A stretch of 64,000 nt of DNA from Limnanthes douglasii subsp. nivea (taxonomy: Eukaryota > Streptophyta > Magnoliopsida > Brassicales > Limnanthaceae): assembly GCA_036936605.1 (NCBI GenBank), contig JAUPFV010000001.1, positions 248,184,925-248,248,924 of the forward strand, in the 5' to 3' direction. The position numbers and the translations under genes are program-made. The notes below the pieces were generated by a model. That model was not told where the DNA came from. It saw only the letters and a list, made by a program, of their open reading frames with translations, and did no database searches. How positions within the stretch are numbered: position 1 is the stretch's first letter; each line of letters starts with the position of its first letter. Below, in pieces: positions 32,716-45,100 of this stretch.

Positions 32716-33479
32716 TATCTTACAATTAGATATAACTCCGATTAACTGAAATACAACACCAAAACGGTAGCAATCGCATGTGTCGTCATCTTAGACAAAA
32801 TTTATATAATATAATATATTTTTTTGAGAAGTTAAATTGAAGCCGAAAAAGCCAAACAATCTTATAAAATAACTTTTATAACACAATTGAACTAATAGTA
32901 TAAGAACTTACTTATCTTATTATTTTTATTACGTTGACATATTATTGATTCGAAAATTAAAAGCTAAATTATAAACTTTGGTCTAGATTGGGTTGAATTA
33001 TAACAATGTCTTCTTCTAATCTATCACAAGGAAATTCGGTCATTAAATAATCATCGAACCTAATTCGAATGAGCTAACTTCTAATCTCAATTTTGTATTT
33101 AGAAGCGATTTTAATCAACACATCTACACTATTTTTTGTCGGTGTGAATTTTCTTCAACTTTATTTCATTTGTTTCGATCACATCTCACAACCAATAATG
33201 TCTCACATCAATATGTTTGGGGTTGTGTGATACATTAGATTCTTTCTCAAATCCATAATGTTATGATAACAACCAAAGTCTCACATCCCACATTTGTTAT
33301 GCGCGGAAATGATCAATGGTATATAAGTAAGCAGATATCTCAACTAGTATGAAGGTTTTTGGATGTGGAACAAAAGCAAAGTCATGCGAGCCTTTATGAC
33401 CATTATTCGGTAATAAATCAATATAACATTTTTTCCAAAGAGTCCACTATAAGGTAGGAAACATTAAAGTTAATGAACT
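32716..33479. other. AT-rich, no clear gene; possibly 5' part of the copia relic
   Basis: No convincing frame. TTATGCGCGGAAATGATCAATGGTATATAAG near 33298-33330 could belong to an LTR or leader, but I cannot support it. Confidence 0.35.
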
Positions 33480-34925
33480 TTCATATTTGTGATCTTGTAG
33501 AAATGGAGTCCATTGGTGGTGATAAGTATTTTGTTACATTTATTAAGTGTTCAAGATTTTTATAAAAATTTCATATCATGGTAGAAAGGAAGATATGGAG
33601 AAAGTTGAAATGTCTTTGATCTCAAAAAACAGTGGTGAGTATACTTCGAATGAGTTCAAAATTTATAACTCACATTATGACATTAAAAATGAGAGGACAA
33701 CACTACGTACACCACAACATAGTGGAGTTACAAAGAGAATGAACCGAACCATTGTAGAGAAAGTGAGATGTATACAAGAAATCTCTAAGATTCCTAGGAA
33801 ATTTTGAGTTGAAGTAGTTAATTGTGATGTGTACTTGATCAATGAAGCTTTATCAACAACTTTTGATTTGATGTTCCCATGATATTATGGAAAGGAAATG
33901 ATCCTACATATTCATATATTATAATATTTGGGTGCAATGCATACATGCATGTTCCAAAGGAACAAATATCCAAACTTAATTCGAAGACTAAACCTCGTGT
34001 CTTTATTGGCATACTGATAAAAAATATAGGTTCAGACTATATGATCATGAGAAGAAGAAAGTAGTGATAAGTACAGATGTGGTAATTTGTTAGCACGATA
34101 ATGATGCATATCCTTTGAGTATAATGATCACTTCTACCATTGATGTACCTTTAATAATACTAATTATGTTTCTTCATCTACTATTCCTCATGTAAATCAG
34201 TAAGAAAATGAGAATATTTGGGCGGTTCCTGATAATATTGAATATGTTCTACATAGTGGTAATTTATAAGATAATATTGATGATAATAATCTTAATGATA
34301 TCTTATTTGAGGAATAACTTCATGACGGAGAACTTTATAATACGGGAGGGAAACCTACCCCTCGTGTGGAGGATGCATAATTTTGAAGGTCAACTAGAAA
34401 GATAAAATCTTCAACAAGGTATCCAAGCTCATAATTAATCATAGTCATTGAAAATAAAGAGCCAGAGAATTATCAAGTTGTGTTATCTCATGAGGAGAAA
34501 AACCTTTGGTTTGATGATATGAAGGAATATATGATATCTTTAAAAAATAATGAAACTAATAAACTAATAAAACCTCATAATGGAAATTTTTTTGAAAAAT
34601 ATATAGCTTTTTAAGAACAAAAGAGATGGTGATAGGATTATTGTTAAGAGGAAAGTTAGATTGGTAATAAAATGATGCAATCATAAAAAGATAATTAATT
34701 TTGATGAGATCTTCTCTCTGTTAAGATGAATCTTATCACTATTATGTCGGGTTTAACTGCAAGTCTTAAGCTTGAGTTGGAACAAATTGATGTAAAAACC
34801 ACATTTTACATGGTGACTTACATTAAGAAATCTGCATGAAGCAACCTATGCGTTTTGAAGAGAAAGTTACTGAAAAGTCTGTTTATAAGTTGAATAAGAG
34901 TCCTGATGAGCATAAATATATACCA
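33480..34925 (+). pseudogene. Ty1/copia pol relic (integrase to RT)
   Basis: Integrase pieces: MESIGGDKYFVTFI near 33503, then GEYTSNEFKIYNSHYDIKNE and TPQHSGVTKRMNRTIVEK in 33547-33807, where the usual copia wording is SDNGGEY...TPQQNGVAER. NDPTYSYIIIFGCNAYMHVP and KTKPRVFIG follow at 33879-34064. RT pieces follow near 34460-34900 (LSHEEKNLWFDDMKE; LGHGDL-type HGDLH; KQPMRFEEKV). There are many frameshifts and stops and large parts are missing, including the YVDD box. It is an old copy with no clear LTR of its own. Confidence 0.8.
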
Positions 34926-34977
34926 TTATTATACTCCATATTCAATGGCTAAACAAACCACAAGCTCTGATACCAAG

Positions 34978-35650
34978 TGTAGGACCAGAAAGTAATATAT
35001 CAACCACTCATAATATCAACTTCAAGACAATCAACCAAATAAATAATAAACACAATTCATCACCAATGACTCACTATTTAATTAACCAAATACATCATAA
35101 ACCTAATCATAGAAAAATAATCAACTGTAAAATAAATCAATACAAAAGATTTATTTTTCATTGAAAAACTATTTCCGTATGAAGAGTAAAAACTACAAGA
35201 CTTTTGAAGAGTATATCCTAAACACTTCTATTATTATGATAATTTGATGGTACAAGTACATTCAAATCAATCTCATGAATATCTATAATCCACCAACAAT
35301 TTCAAACATAGTAAATTAACAAGAAGATAATAAAAAAAAGTATTACCAAAAATATTGCATTGTTCTCATTTCTCTCGAATCTTAGCATAAAACATCAATC
35401 AAACTGTCCAAATTAAAGACTCAAATATCTCGCACGCGCTGTCTAAAATTCAACAAAAACACATATTTTTTACCTTTTACTCGGATCTTTTTATTTTGGT
35501 TACACACAAGAGATCCAAAAATCAAATAGTGTCTCTTTTCGTGTAGTTTTGAGTGCGTGACTATCTTGTCTTTGCATTATATATATAATCTCAAAATCAT
35601 AAACTATAAATTATATATTTAAATTTAAATTGGACTGGATCCCACCGAAA
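34978..35650 (-). repeat. LTR remnant in minus orientation with tRNA-Met PBS
   Basis: GCTCTGATACCAA (34964-34976) is the complement of TTGGTATCAGAGC, the initiator tRNA-Met binding site of many plant LTR elements. Directly to its right TGTAGGACC starts an LTR that would end ...GGTCCTACA on its own strand. A TATA-rich stretch (35575-35600) may be its promoter. The right end is not defined. The copia coding relic to its left is on the opposite strand, so the two are from different insertions. Confidence 0.5.
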
Positions 35651-35776
35651 AATTAAACAACCCTATAAGACTTTAGTATGACACAAACCGAAATTAATAG
35701 TATAAAAAATAATCTATAAAACACAAAATTAATTTGTTTATCATCATAATAATAATTACATAAATAAAATTAAGAG

Positions 35777-36888
35777 AAAATTACCCATCAATACTCACTC
35801 AACTATCCCATTACCACATAATACCCAAAAATTACATACTACCAATAGACACGTGGACCATGGTAAAAAACTATAAGTAATTGTATTTTCTTCTTTGAAT
35901 AAAATTTCTCTTTCTTACTTTTTTTTTTAATTTTAAAAAGTCCGCATTTTTAAACTCTAGCTCGGAAAAAAAAAATCTAAAAGCACCATCGGCTTTGTTT
36001 TTCATGACGAACAAAACTAGATCCATTAATGATATTTTCGAAAAACAATTGGAATTTATTTTTCGTCAGTAACATCCGAGACCAGACAAAACCAACATGC
36101 GATACCAGATATGATTAAACATGCAAGACCACGCATAACCAAATATGTGAGACTAATCATAAAAACATGTGACACTATGTATAAATAAATATGTGAGACC
36201 ATGCATAAATAAACAGGCGAGACATGTACTACTTTATGATAAAAATGTGATACCAAGGTTACTGCATATGACCGAAAACAATCATCAATGGATGTAATTT
36301 TATTCGTCTTCAAAAAACAAATATTTATTATGCCTTGTCTCGCATGTTTATGATGCTTGGTCTCCCATAACTTGGTATGTCTAGTCTCACATGTTTTTTA
36401 TACATGGTCTTGAATACTTTTTATACTTGGTTTTGCATGTTTATTTATGCTCAGCCTCGCATGTTTATTTATGCTCAGTCTCGCATGTTTTTTATGTGTT
36501 GTCTCGCATGTTTGGTTATTCCTAGTCTCGCATGTTACTGGTAAAGTTTTTTAAAAAAACCATTCAAAAAATATCATCAATGGATCTATTTTTGTTCGTC
36601 TTAAAAAAATGATAGTACTTTCGGATATTTTTTGAACTCCTGTTTGAAAGATACGAACCTTTTTAAAAATAAAATAAAAAGAAAAAGTAAGAATAAAAGC
36701 TTTGGTTCAAGTATAAGAAGTGATTATGTGGTTGATGATGAAGCATGAGTATTTAAGGTATTATTATAGAGTTAGGTATTGAATGTGAGTTATTTTAAAA
36801 AAAATGGATAGTAGATTTTTATTAGTGAAAGTTTAGATATTATATGGCAGTAAGGTTTTTGTTTTGGATACTTTTGGAGACATTTTCC
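35777..36888. mobile_element. Foldback Mutator-like element holding an inverted minisatellite
   Basis: AAAATTAAGAG (35766-35776) and AAAATTAAAGAG (36889-36900) flank it as a near-perfect target duplication. Ends read GAAAATTACCCATCAATACTC and, inverted, GGAAAATGTCTCCAAAAGTA: weak terminal repeats. Inside, a 24-bp unit (GTCTCGCATGTTTATTTATG plus 4) occurs on the minus strand at 36090-36225 and on the + strand at 36345-36540 (near 36434, 36458, 36482, 36505, 36529). Sequences around 36010 and 36590 (CATTAATGGATC / GATCCATTGATG type) are also inverted, so the centre can fold back. No coding sequence. Confidence 0.6.
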
Positions 36889-36900
36889 AAAATTAAAGAG

Positions 36901-37559
36901 ATTTAGAAGTTAGCTTCGTTTAAATTATCGGCTATAGCCGTAAAATTGGAATGTTGTTGATTAACAAAATTTTAATGTTATTAATTATCGCATTCGATAT
37001 GACCGTAGAGTCAAACTAATCAATTCAAATATTATGTTTTCAACAAACACAGTACTCCCATTGATATTAGGCTTTAAAGCCTAAATGTTACAAATTGGGT
37101 TTTATTGGGTCTAACTTGTATACGAACTAATTTGAAGTCAATTTGTAGCAGCCTAATATAATTTTAGTACATGACATATTGATTCTACTTAAAGGCTTTT
37201 TGAAATCTTTAAAACTTAAGATTCAAGTTCTAGTTTTGTTGTGTCCTTGCTATATCATTGGTGACCATATTTTACCATAGTTACCTTGTATCCTCCTCCT
37301 TAATTCCTAAGTTTTGTTATCTCCAACCAGCTATTTGTATCTTTCCTTGTTCTTATAAGATTTAAACAGTATAAGTAGTTAGGTGTAAACTTATTTGGCA
37401 AAGATTAGTAACAAGTAATATATTTATATGGAATCTAAAATTTTGCAAAATCCAATAATCATTCAATTCTCTAGTATGAGATATTTTATATCAATACTCT
37501 CAAGTAATATAATTTCTCTTAAACATACTGGAATATATATATTAAAGTTAAGTCATAAT
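36901..37559. other. No gene seen; one perfect 18-bp palindrome
   Basis: TTAGGCTTTAAAGCCTAA is at 37067-37084. The remainder is AT-rich; 37200-37559 may be the 3' flank of the RNase H relic on the minus strand. Confidence 0.5.
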
Positions 37560-37975
37560 TTGTTTGAGTTTTGAGAGTATATTTTGCTACCCAGTCTGCA
37601 ACATAGTTCTGCTTTCTAATTATATGTTTGATAACCATAAACGATGTTATAAGTTTTCTACATCAATTTATTAACGGTTTGAGATTTCATGGTGTTTCGT
37701 CATAATTGAGTATTTCATATAAAATTAAGAAGTCTATTTCAAGGTCTAATAGATCGTAATCCCTGGATTTACATGGTAAGAGACTATCTAGAATTTCTCT
37801 AGCTTCAGCTATTAAAGGGGATTGTTTTCCATATCGTCTTCCAATTGAGTAAATTAACTCTCCATTATTTTTTCTAATTATGTACTATCGCTTGATTATC
37901 AATTAATTAAGCAAGATCCGTCACAATTTATACTCTATTGTTTAAATGAGTTATCCATTTAATAGTTGAGACTGA
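37560..37975 (-). pseudogene. RNase H-like (RVT_3 type) domain relic
   Basis: Minus-strand pieces read NCDGSCLIN, IRKNNGELIYSIGRRYGKQ, SPLIAEAREILDSLLPCKSR, LLDLEIDFLILYEILNYDE, NLKPLIN and IKHIIRKQNYVADWVAKY. These are the ordered motifs of the RNase H domain found at the C-terminus of plant LINEs and in small plant RVT_3 proteins, with catalytic-type Asp (CDGS), Glu (AEARE), Asp (EIDF) and Asp (ADW). Frameshifts and stops (one Trp to TGA) break it. No RT is seen upstream before the duplicated segment starts at 38080. Confidence 0.7.
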
Positions 37976-38675
37976 CCTATGTTTTGAGAGATGATGAAAA
38001 CATCATAAGTCCTCGATTCGTAAGGTCTCATGTCCAGTAATTGTGTTTGGTTAAATTTGAACAGTCTAATTTAGAAATGATATGTAGAAAGTATCGATTA
38101 TAGTTTTTATATAGGAGAGTTTCTCTTTAAATTTTAAATTGTTCCTTGATGACCATATACACCACACAATTATTGGGGGCATAATTGTTCTAATCTGTGT
38201 GATTTTATTTGTTGATGACAACTAGCAGCTAATGATGTGAGTGAGAGTCATGTGTTTGCTTGCAAAGTATTTCCATACTTCACATGTGATATTGCATGAG
38301 ACAAACAAGTGGGATATAGTTTTAATATATATAAAAAATAGCATATTAGACCTTTGGGAACTCTCCAAAATGAAAAAAAAAACATTTTTTGGAGTTGTAT
38401 TATAATATAAAAAAATTGTGCAAAATTGAAATAGTTTTTTTTCCTTTTATAAAATTTCATATATCTTTTAATGAAAAGATATCATGAAAAAAATATTTAA
38501 TATGATTGTGTATTCTTTATCTAATCGATCTCATAGCTTTGGAATTAATAAAAGAAAGAGAAAAGTGCCCGAAAATACCTTTTCAAGTATGTTATCCCGT
38601 TTCGGTACCCAAATATTGGAAACTACCAATTGATACCTAAGACTTCATTTTGGACAAAAATAACCCTCAGATGGT

Positions 38676-39640
38676 ATATCGCGTCTTGTTTAGTATGACA
38701 ATGCGATTGGAGAGTTCTATTTGTAGTGTGTATTTGTATCTCACGTTTGTGTTGGCCTTTATATCGTATGGTTTTATAGTGTACATTGTAGGTTTATTGA
38801 TGTTTAGTTAGCAGAGAAATTGTCAATTTAGTTACTAGGTAGTTTGTGGAGTAGTCTAACAACGCGATTGTACTATAAAAAGATTGTAGTGTGTAGTATA
38901 TCTCGCGTAAGAAGTTTTGTGTAAATCTCATTTATCAATCATTATGTAAAGTAAATCGCGCCAGCTTACCAAAAATTTAGAACTAAAATCGCGCATTGTA
39001 TAAAACCCATCTAAACAACTAATTTCATTTTGTAATTGCAGGTAATGGCAGTCTCTACTCATGTAATGGCAGTGATATATTTTCGTCTAAATCGCGTCAG
39101 GGAATACTTTAATTTAACTAATGAATCGCGTGACACTTCAAATAATGGACATAATGAATGGATTTCCAAATCGCGTCGGTGTTTATTTTAAATATCTTTG
39201 AATCACGTGATGTATACAGCGAGTTATTTAATAATTTAAAACATGTATGTGCTAACAGCTCGTGTCGTATAGAATAATTTGGTTTCACACAGATCGCGTG
39301 ATACTTAATCTGATTGTTTCATACAAATCGCGTGTGTGAAATAAGTTAACAATCATAGGGAATGTGGTAGTTGTTTGACCTTAAACACGACCGAAAATAT
39401 AATTAAAATTGTTGTATTAGATAAATCGCGTGATAGTATCAGTAATGCAACTAATGAATCGCGTGGAACTTTAAAACACAATTAGAGGTCGTTTAATAAG
39501 TGTAAGTCGATGTCGCGTGGTGATATAGTAAAGTATATGGAAACGGTGTGATGATGAAAAAAAAGTCGTGTGAGATGTTTAAAATTGTGAAACAACAAGT
39601 TGCGTGATGTGTGAATGACATTGTAAATCGCGTGTTTATT
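38676..39640. repeat. Interspersed array of AATCGCGTGA-type words
   Basis: About 18-19 copies of (A)ATCGCGTGA or one-base variants occur in about 960 bp, for example near 38678, 38953, 38982, 39089, 39124, 39169, 39294, 39326, 39424, 39457, 39510 and 39626. Spacing is irregular (about 30-100 bp). Two near the left end (near 38703 and 38872) are inverted, the rest direct. The sequence between them is AT-rich and not repeated, so this is not an ordinary tandem array. Confidence 0.85.
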
Positions 39641-39879
39641 TTGTCCTGTAATATTTACACGTAACTCCAGCAAAGTGAGCTCAATCAACCAGTGAGTTTA
39701 CATAGAATACATTTTACTAATTCAGTTTCAAACAATGGAAATCACATAACAACCAAGAAAACTATAATTCAATTCAACAGATATGTCAATAGCAAACATA
39801 CTATTTGTGATGCTCTTCTTTATCATCATCATAAGAACTGCTTTCAGCATCACTGTCGTCCGAAGAAGGAGGTGGATCC

Positions 39880-40338
39880 AGGCGAGCTGCATCCTTAGAC
39901 ATCAAATCACTTTCTTAACTTCATCTTCTTCATCGGTGCCAGTATCATCATTCCTCATCAGATCTATACGAGCATGATCAAATGTCGAAGAATAAGAATA
40001 AGGTCTGGGTGCTTTCAAAGAAGCGAATCGAGCAGAAAGGTCGTCACCTAAATGATCTTCAATTCGTTGTCTATGATCACCGGAGACTGGACGAGTTGTC
40101 GCTGCAGTTATTGTTTTTTATTGCGATTTGGCAATGAAAGAGATGGTTGTTGACGCTGAAAGAAGGTTTTTTGTTTGAGGGAGTGGAAGCGATGATGGGG
40201 ATTGGGATGAAGGTAATCAAGAGTGGAGTTGGAAATGTGAGAATCGACGAAGAGGTTTAGCATGATCTCGTCATGTGTTGCTTCTGATAATCGCTCTACT
40301 TCATCTGTTGGTTTCGTCTTCTTTATGTTGTTGCTCAT
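39880..40338 (-). pseudogene. Coding-like block, possible captured host gene fragment
   Basis: Minus strand: ATG at 40338, then MSNNIKKTKPTDEVERLSEA and NSTLDYLHPNPHHRFHSLKQ to a stop at 40108. After a one-base frame change come ITAATTRPVSGDHRQRIEDH, LGDDLSARFASLKAPRPYSY, DHARIDLMRN and an acidic end (DDTGTDEEDEVKKVI) with a stop near 39900. Composition and frame use look like a real protein, unlike the AT-rich flanks. I do not recognise the family. It is outside copy A, so it came with the insertion. Confidence 0.4.
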
Positions 40339-40918
40339 CTGTTGGAGGGTTCTCTAGCATTAACCTAGATATATCACTTTTGAATTTAGAGATATAATCA
40401 TTAATTTTTTAGTTGAGAGCATTAATACGAATTTAAATTCTGAATTTTGGTGGAAAAGAGACTGACCAATTTTTTAGGGTAATTGAGGATAAAATAAAAA
40501 TTGGGCATTGAAAAATAATTAGTTTGGTTAAAAAGGCTTTAGTAGGTATAGAAAATAGTTGGGTTACTAGATGATAATAAAATTGGTAAGAAGGTATTAA
40601 ATGTGAGATTTCTATTAAAAAATAAAAAAATTTGCAGAAGAAAAAAAAAAAGACCAATGTCATTATAAAGTTTATGGAAAAGTAATAAAAAAGAATTGTT
40701 AATGGATGGTACTGTTTTTATGTGTAACGGTAATATTAAACCACTATTTTTGGTTTTAGAAATAATTCTCTGACTTCTGAGTTGAGTTGTTTTTTCAGGT
40801 CTTTTGGCCTAAAAACCAGGCCGCGACGCTGGTAGCCTTAGATCTGATGGTGGCGAAGGCTTTGACCTTATTCCCTGATTCATTAATGGCTGTGGAGTTT
40901 TTCATTAACTAAGTTACA

Positions 40919-41460
40919 GTGGTCTTTTACTTGTGGTTATCTCCTTATTTGAACATCCTTTCATCCAGAACATCTATATGTTTGAGGTGCGATTTTTCGT
41001 CGGAGATCCGTCGCTCGACTCTTTATGCTTTTCTGTCCGGGAGGCTGAAGTGTGGGAGTTCCTTGCCTCTGTCCGGAGCCATAATATATCAGCACTTCCT
41101 CACCTGTAGATGTGGTGCTTCCTCATACTAGGCCGTTCACTCGCCTGAGTTTTATCGGGTCGGTTGGTTCGGTTTCTCAACATATCGGAGAGGTTGAGGG
41201 TGGGGAGGGCAAAGTCATTAATGTTAGGGTCACGACTAACTTGGGTTTTGGATCTCAGGTCCCGGATTTGCTTACTGACAGACAGGGGAAGCTAGCATTG
41301 CGCATGGCATGGTCCTTTACTATCTTTAAGTATTGTCTTTATTCAACGAACGTAGGTTCTTTACTTCAGGGGAAGATTTGTCTGCGCATGGGACCTTTAC
41401 ATTATTAAAGTTTGGCTTTGAAACAGAGGAAGCAAACACTGTCCGAGAAACATTCACTTA
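40919..41460 (+). pseudogene. Unidentified coding-like relic, copy B
   Basis: Counterpart of 10600-11140. It has small deletions relative to copy A (for example near 41064 and 41340), so the frames are more broken. Pieces include MFEVRFFVGDPSLDSLCF and LFTSGEDLSAHG-like wording. Family unknown. Confidence 0.35.
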
Positions 41461-42149
41461 TTTAAGTACGGGTGTGTCTGGATTTTAAGATTAGCCTTGA
41501 AATCTTTTGCGCAAGTGGATCATATTCATGGGCTTTTTAAATCAAGCCTGATTCTTTTTGGGCCAGTGGATCAGAATGGAGGAAATTTAAATCAGCCCCG
41601 ATCTTTTTATTAACATTTTTACCATTGGAATTGCGGTTATTCATCAAAAGGTTTGTTTTTATTTTATATAATTTTGTAAAACCATATCCCTTTTAATTTA
41701 CCGACATTTATAAAATCGGGTTTGTATTGTTACAGATTTTGGGTTTGGAAGCAGACCGTGGCAATGCTTCAAGCATAACCATTTTTTAAATTCCCAACCT
41801 ATTTCAAATTTCAGCATTAACCATTTTTTAAATTCCCAACATATTTCAAATTTCAGTCATTGACCAATAAATCATTATTTACTGTTTTTGTTTGGAATTT
41901 GATTGTACTCTATACGACTCTCGGTAGATCTTCCCGACTACCAAGATTGATTCTATTGGCTAGTCCATTGGTTGATCTCTGTAGGTTTCAATTAATGTTT
42001 TATTGCTTCTTGGAATATTTGTGTATCATACATACCTGTTAGCTAGAAAGATGTCACTAGTTTTATTATCAGTGATAATATATCATGATTATTGAGACTC
42101 GAATTCACTTACATAAAGTAGACTTCATAATCGGAATCATGACCCTCTT
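41461..42149. other. No gene seen; AT-rich part of copy B
   Basis: Matches 11141-11829. Possible leader or linker of the following LINE; no convincing frame. Confidence 0.5.
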
Positions 42150-45100
42150 TTTTGCATTACGTAACTAACCATACCTCACACCCTCTGAGTAAGATTTGGA
42201 TAATTTGGAATCCTAGTGTAATCATTATCTCGTTATTATCGTCTTCCTCACAACACATTCATTGTAAAGCGGGAAGTCGTAACTTTCATATTTTATTTTA
42301 CGTTACTGGTCTTTATGCATTTAAAGACACTCATGATCATATCCCATTTTGGACTGATATTAAAGTCATTGCGACCCAATATCAAGGAATCATTTGGGTT
42401 ACTTTCGGGATTTCAATATTATCAGTAAGTCTGAGGAACATATTGGTTCATCATAAAATTTAACTACAACAATTGAAGAATTAATAACTACATTTATCAT
42501 TGTGAGCTTGGCGACCTTCGTTCCACATGTTTTCATTTAATCTGCCCCAGCAAACAACATATCAATCTAATCTACTTCAAAATGGATCGTGTCCTTATAA
42601 ACAATAATTGGGACTAGTTTTTCTAATGTCTTTCGCCCCCTATGGGTTTCCACGAACATCGGACCATACCATAGTCACACTAAACCTATGTACCCCTCGT
42701 AAGCATAATAAAAACCTATTAAATTATTCAACATGTGGTAATCCCACTCAATTCAAATCAATTCTCTATAATAACTAGAATATTCCTACCAATGATCAAG
42801 GTATGAGTTTGGTTTCCTATAAACTTATCCATTTTCAATTTGTGCTCAGTGGTCGCAACCGTAAAAAACTATATCGACATTAGCTCTCGAATTTCCATTG
42901 TTCAAAATAACATTTTTCCAAGCTCAGTTGTTTATTTCTCAGGACCCCATCAACCTCTCTCTTGTCACTACATAAATTGAATCCTCCTCTTGTTTCATAT
43001 CCCTCAATAAAGCTGAATAATCTTTTCTTAAGAAAAAATCAAAAGAAAGTTAGCTCAAACTTGGAGACAAAGACAAAAAATTCTTTCACACCAATATGAA
43101 AATATGTATCTTACGTAATAAACTTGTCTTAATTTTAAATAATTGAGGTAATCGGATAACCAACTCCACCGTTGTTGTGAATGTTTTAGTAAGCTATTTT
43201 AAGGATCTTCTTGGTACCATGCCTCGTCCAGGTTACTTGAGCCTTGCAAGGGTTTCGAGCCTCCTTACCTATAGGGTAAATACTTTGGATAATACATATA
43301 TGACACACAAAATAATGTGCCATGAAAATAAAAATTCCTTATTCAGTATCTATAATAACAAATACTTGGGACCTGATGGTTGCAATGCAAGTTTCTTTAG
43401 GAACCCCCTGGAATATTATGGGTAAGGACATCTGTAATGGGATCCTAGAGTTCTTCAATTGGGGGAGTTTAGACCTTTTTTGGAACTACACTTTTATCTC
43501 CATCCTCCTAAAAAAATGATACCTCCACTTACGTCACTGATTCCAAGCTAATTGCACTATGCAACATCATCTACAATATAATCTCCAATATAATCAAAGA
43601 ATTTATTGTTCTTATTTAATTGACAAATCTCAATTGGATTTAGGTTATGGAAGGAGCATATCGGAAAACATCATCATCTCCTACTTAGGTTTACTAGACA
43701 AACTACAAACTCAAGAGGGTTGCCTTAAAAATAAACCTTATAAAATATTTTGATAATGTATGCTGATACGTTATTCTTGACATTTGTGTTGCTATGAATT
43801 CCAAAAACATGAGATCACTTGGATCATTCAATTTATTGTCATCCATTTATACAATATTAGCATTAATGGTAACCCTAATGGTAGTTTCTAATGTAGGAAG
43901 GCGCTTATGCAAGGTGAACATTTTCTTCTTTTTTCTTTCTTGCGGTGCAAGTCTTATCCAGTATTCCTAAAGAAAAAAACCATAACACGAAATATAAATT
44001 CCACTAGAAATTTTAAAAGCTCAAAATACCCAACCTCTATTTTGATGATGACCTAATAATTTTCTATCATGACGACCTTAACTCCCTCCAACTTACCAAA
44101 GATGGTCTAGATGATGTCTTCTTGATTTTTGGTCTCCAAGTTAGTCCTGCCAAAAGTCACATTTTCCTCTTAGGGGTAAATCTCACCCTTAGAAATGATA
44201 TCATCAATAATTTAGGGTACAATGTCAGCTCACTCCCTATAAAATATCTAGGAGTTTTTATCCTCGTATGTTGACTTTCCTACACCAATCGTTGTTTTAT
44301 TTTTTATAATATGACTTCGCAGATAGATTTTTTGACCTCAAAGCATATTTCATGTGCGGGTCGAATCCATCTTATTAAAGTTATTCTCTTTGTTGGGCAT
44401 GTTTACTAGTCCCCAATACTTATTCTTCCTTATAGGGTTCTTAAAGAGATTTTCCAGTCTCTTTTTAAATTCTTCTAGTTTGGCCACGAGAAGATCTTGG
44501 AGGCTAATGTGTCTTGGTCCAATGTAACAGTACCCATGATGGAGGGCAACCTTAGGATTTTAGATCTAAAACCTAGAATCAAACAATTGTTATTAAACAT
44601 GTGTGGTCATTGACAAGTAAAACAAGAACTCAATTTGGTGCGATTGGATCAAAACCAAAAATATAAAAAATAAATATTTTTGGGATTTAGATCCAGACTC
44701 CTTACCCTTCTGGACTTGGAGAAATGTTTTACGTCTTAGGCCTTTGGCAAGTAACTTGTATATGGTGGCGATCGGTAATAGGGAGGATACCTTCTTCAAT
44801 TATGATCTTTGGCTCACTCCCACTTGTATTCTAATCCAATATATGCAAGGTATAATCTTCGAATATATGTTAAGGTTTATGATATCATTCAATATGGGAG
44901 TTAGAATTGGTTATCTCATATTATACCTACAAGTGATATGAATCACAACAATCTCCAAAAGATCAATAACCTTATTCTCTCCCTCCCACCGCCTAATATA
45001 AACTTTAAAGACGTCCACTAATTGACTTAAAAAATAAGAAACAACAAGTTCATATTCAAAAATAATTACACTGCATTTGTACTTTCACCTCTTGTTTCGG

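Larger units (their letters stand above)
38557..40620. mobile_element. 2.06-kb insertion, Mutator-like, possible Pack-MULE
   Basis: Absent from copy A. Flanked by AATAAAAGAA on the left and AATAAAAAAA on the right, a likely imperfect target duplication. Terminal sequences GAAAAGTGCCCGAAAATACC and, inverted, GAAATCTCACATTTAATACC share weak similarity with each other and with the ends of 35777-36888. The left half has an array of ATCGCG words, the right half a minus-strand coding-like block. There is no transposase, so it would be non-autonomous. Class assignment is tentative; insertion itself is well supported. Confidence 0.6.
38080..43066. repeat. Duplicated segment, copy B
   Basis: It is collinear with 9810-12752 from ATATGTAG (38080) to AAACTTGGAGA (43066), but carries an insertion at about 38557-40620. 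Copy B continues past the copy A breakpoint into more LINE coding sequence, so B is the more complete copy. ATATG at 38080-38084 is the unfilled equivalent of the element 1 insertion site. Confidence 0.9.

Noticed and set aside
38676..39640. CRISPR-like reading of the ATCGCG word array
   Set aside because: The words are about 10 bp, spacing is irregular, the setting is a plant nuclear genome, and no cas genes are present.
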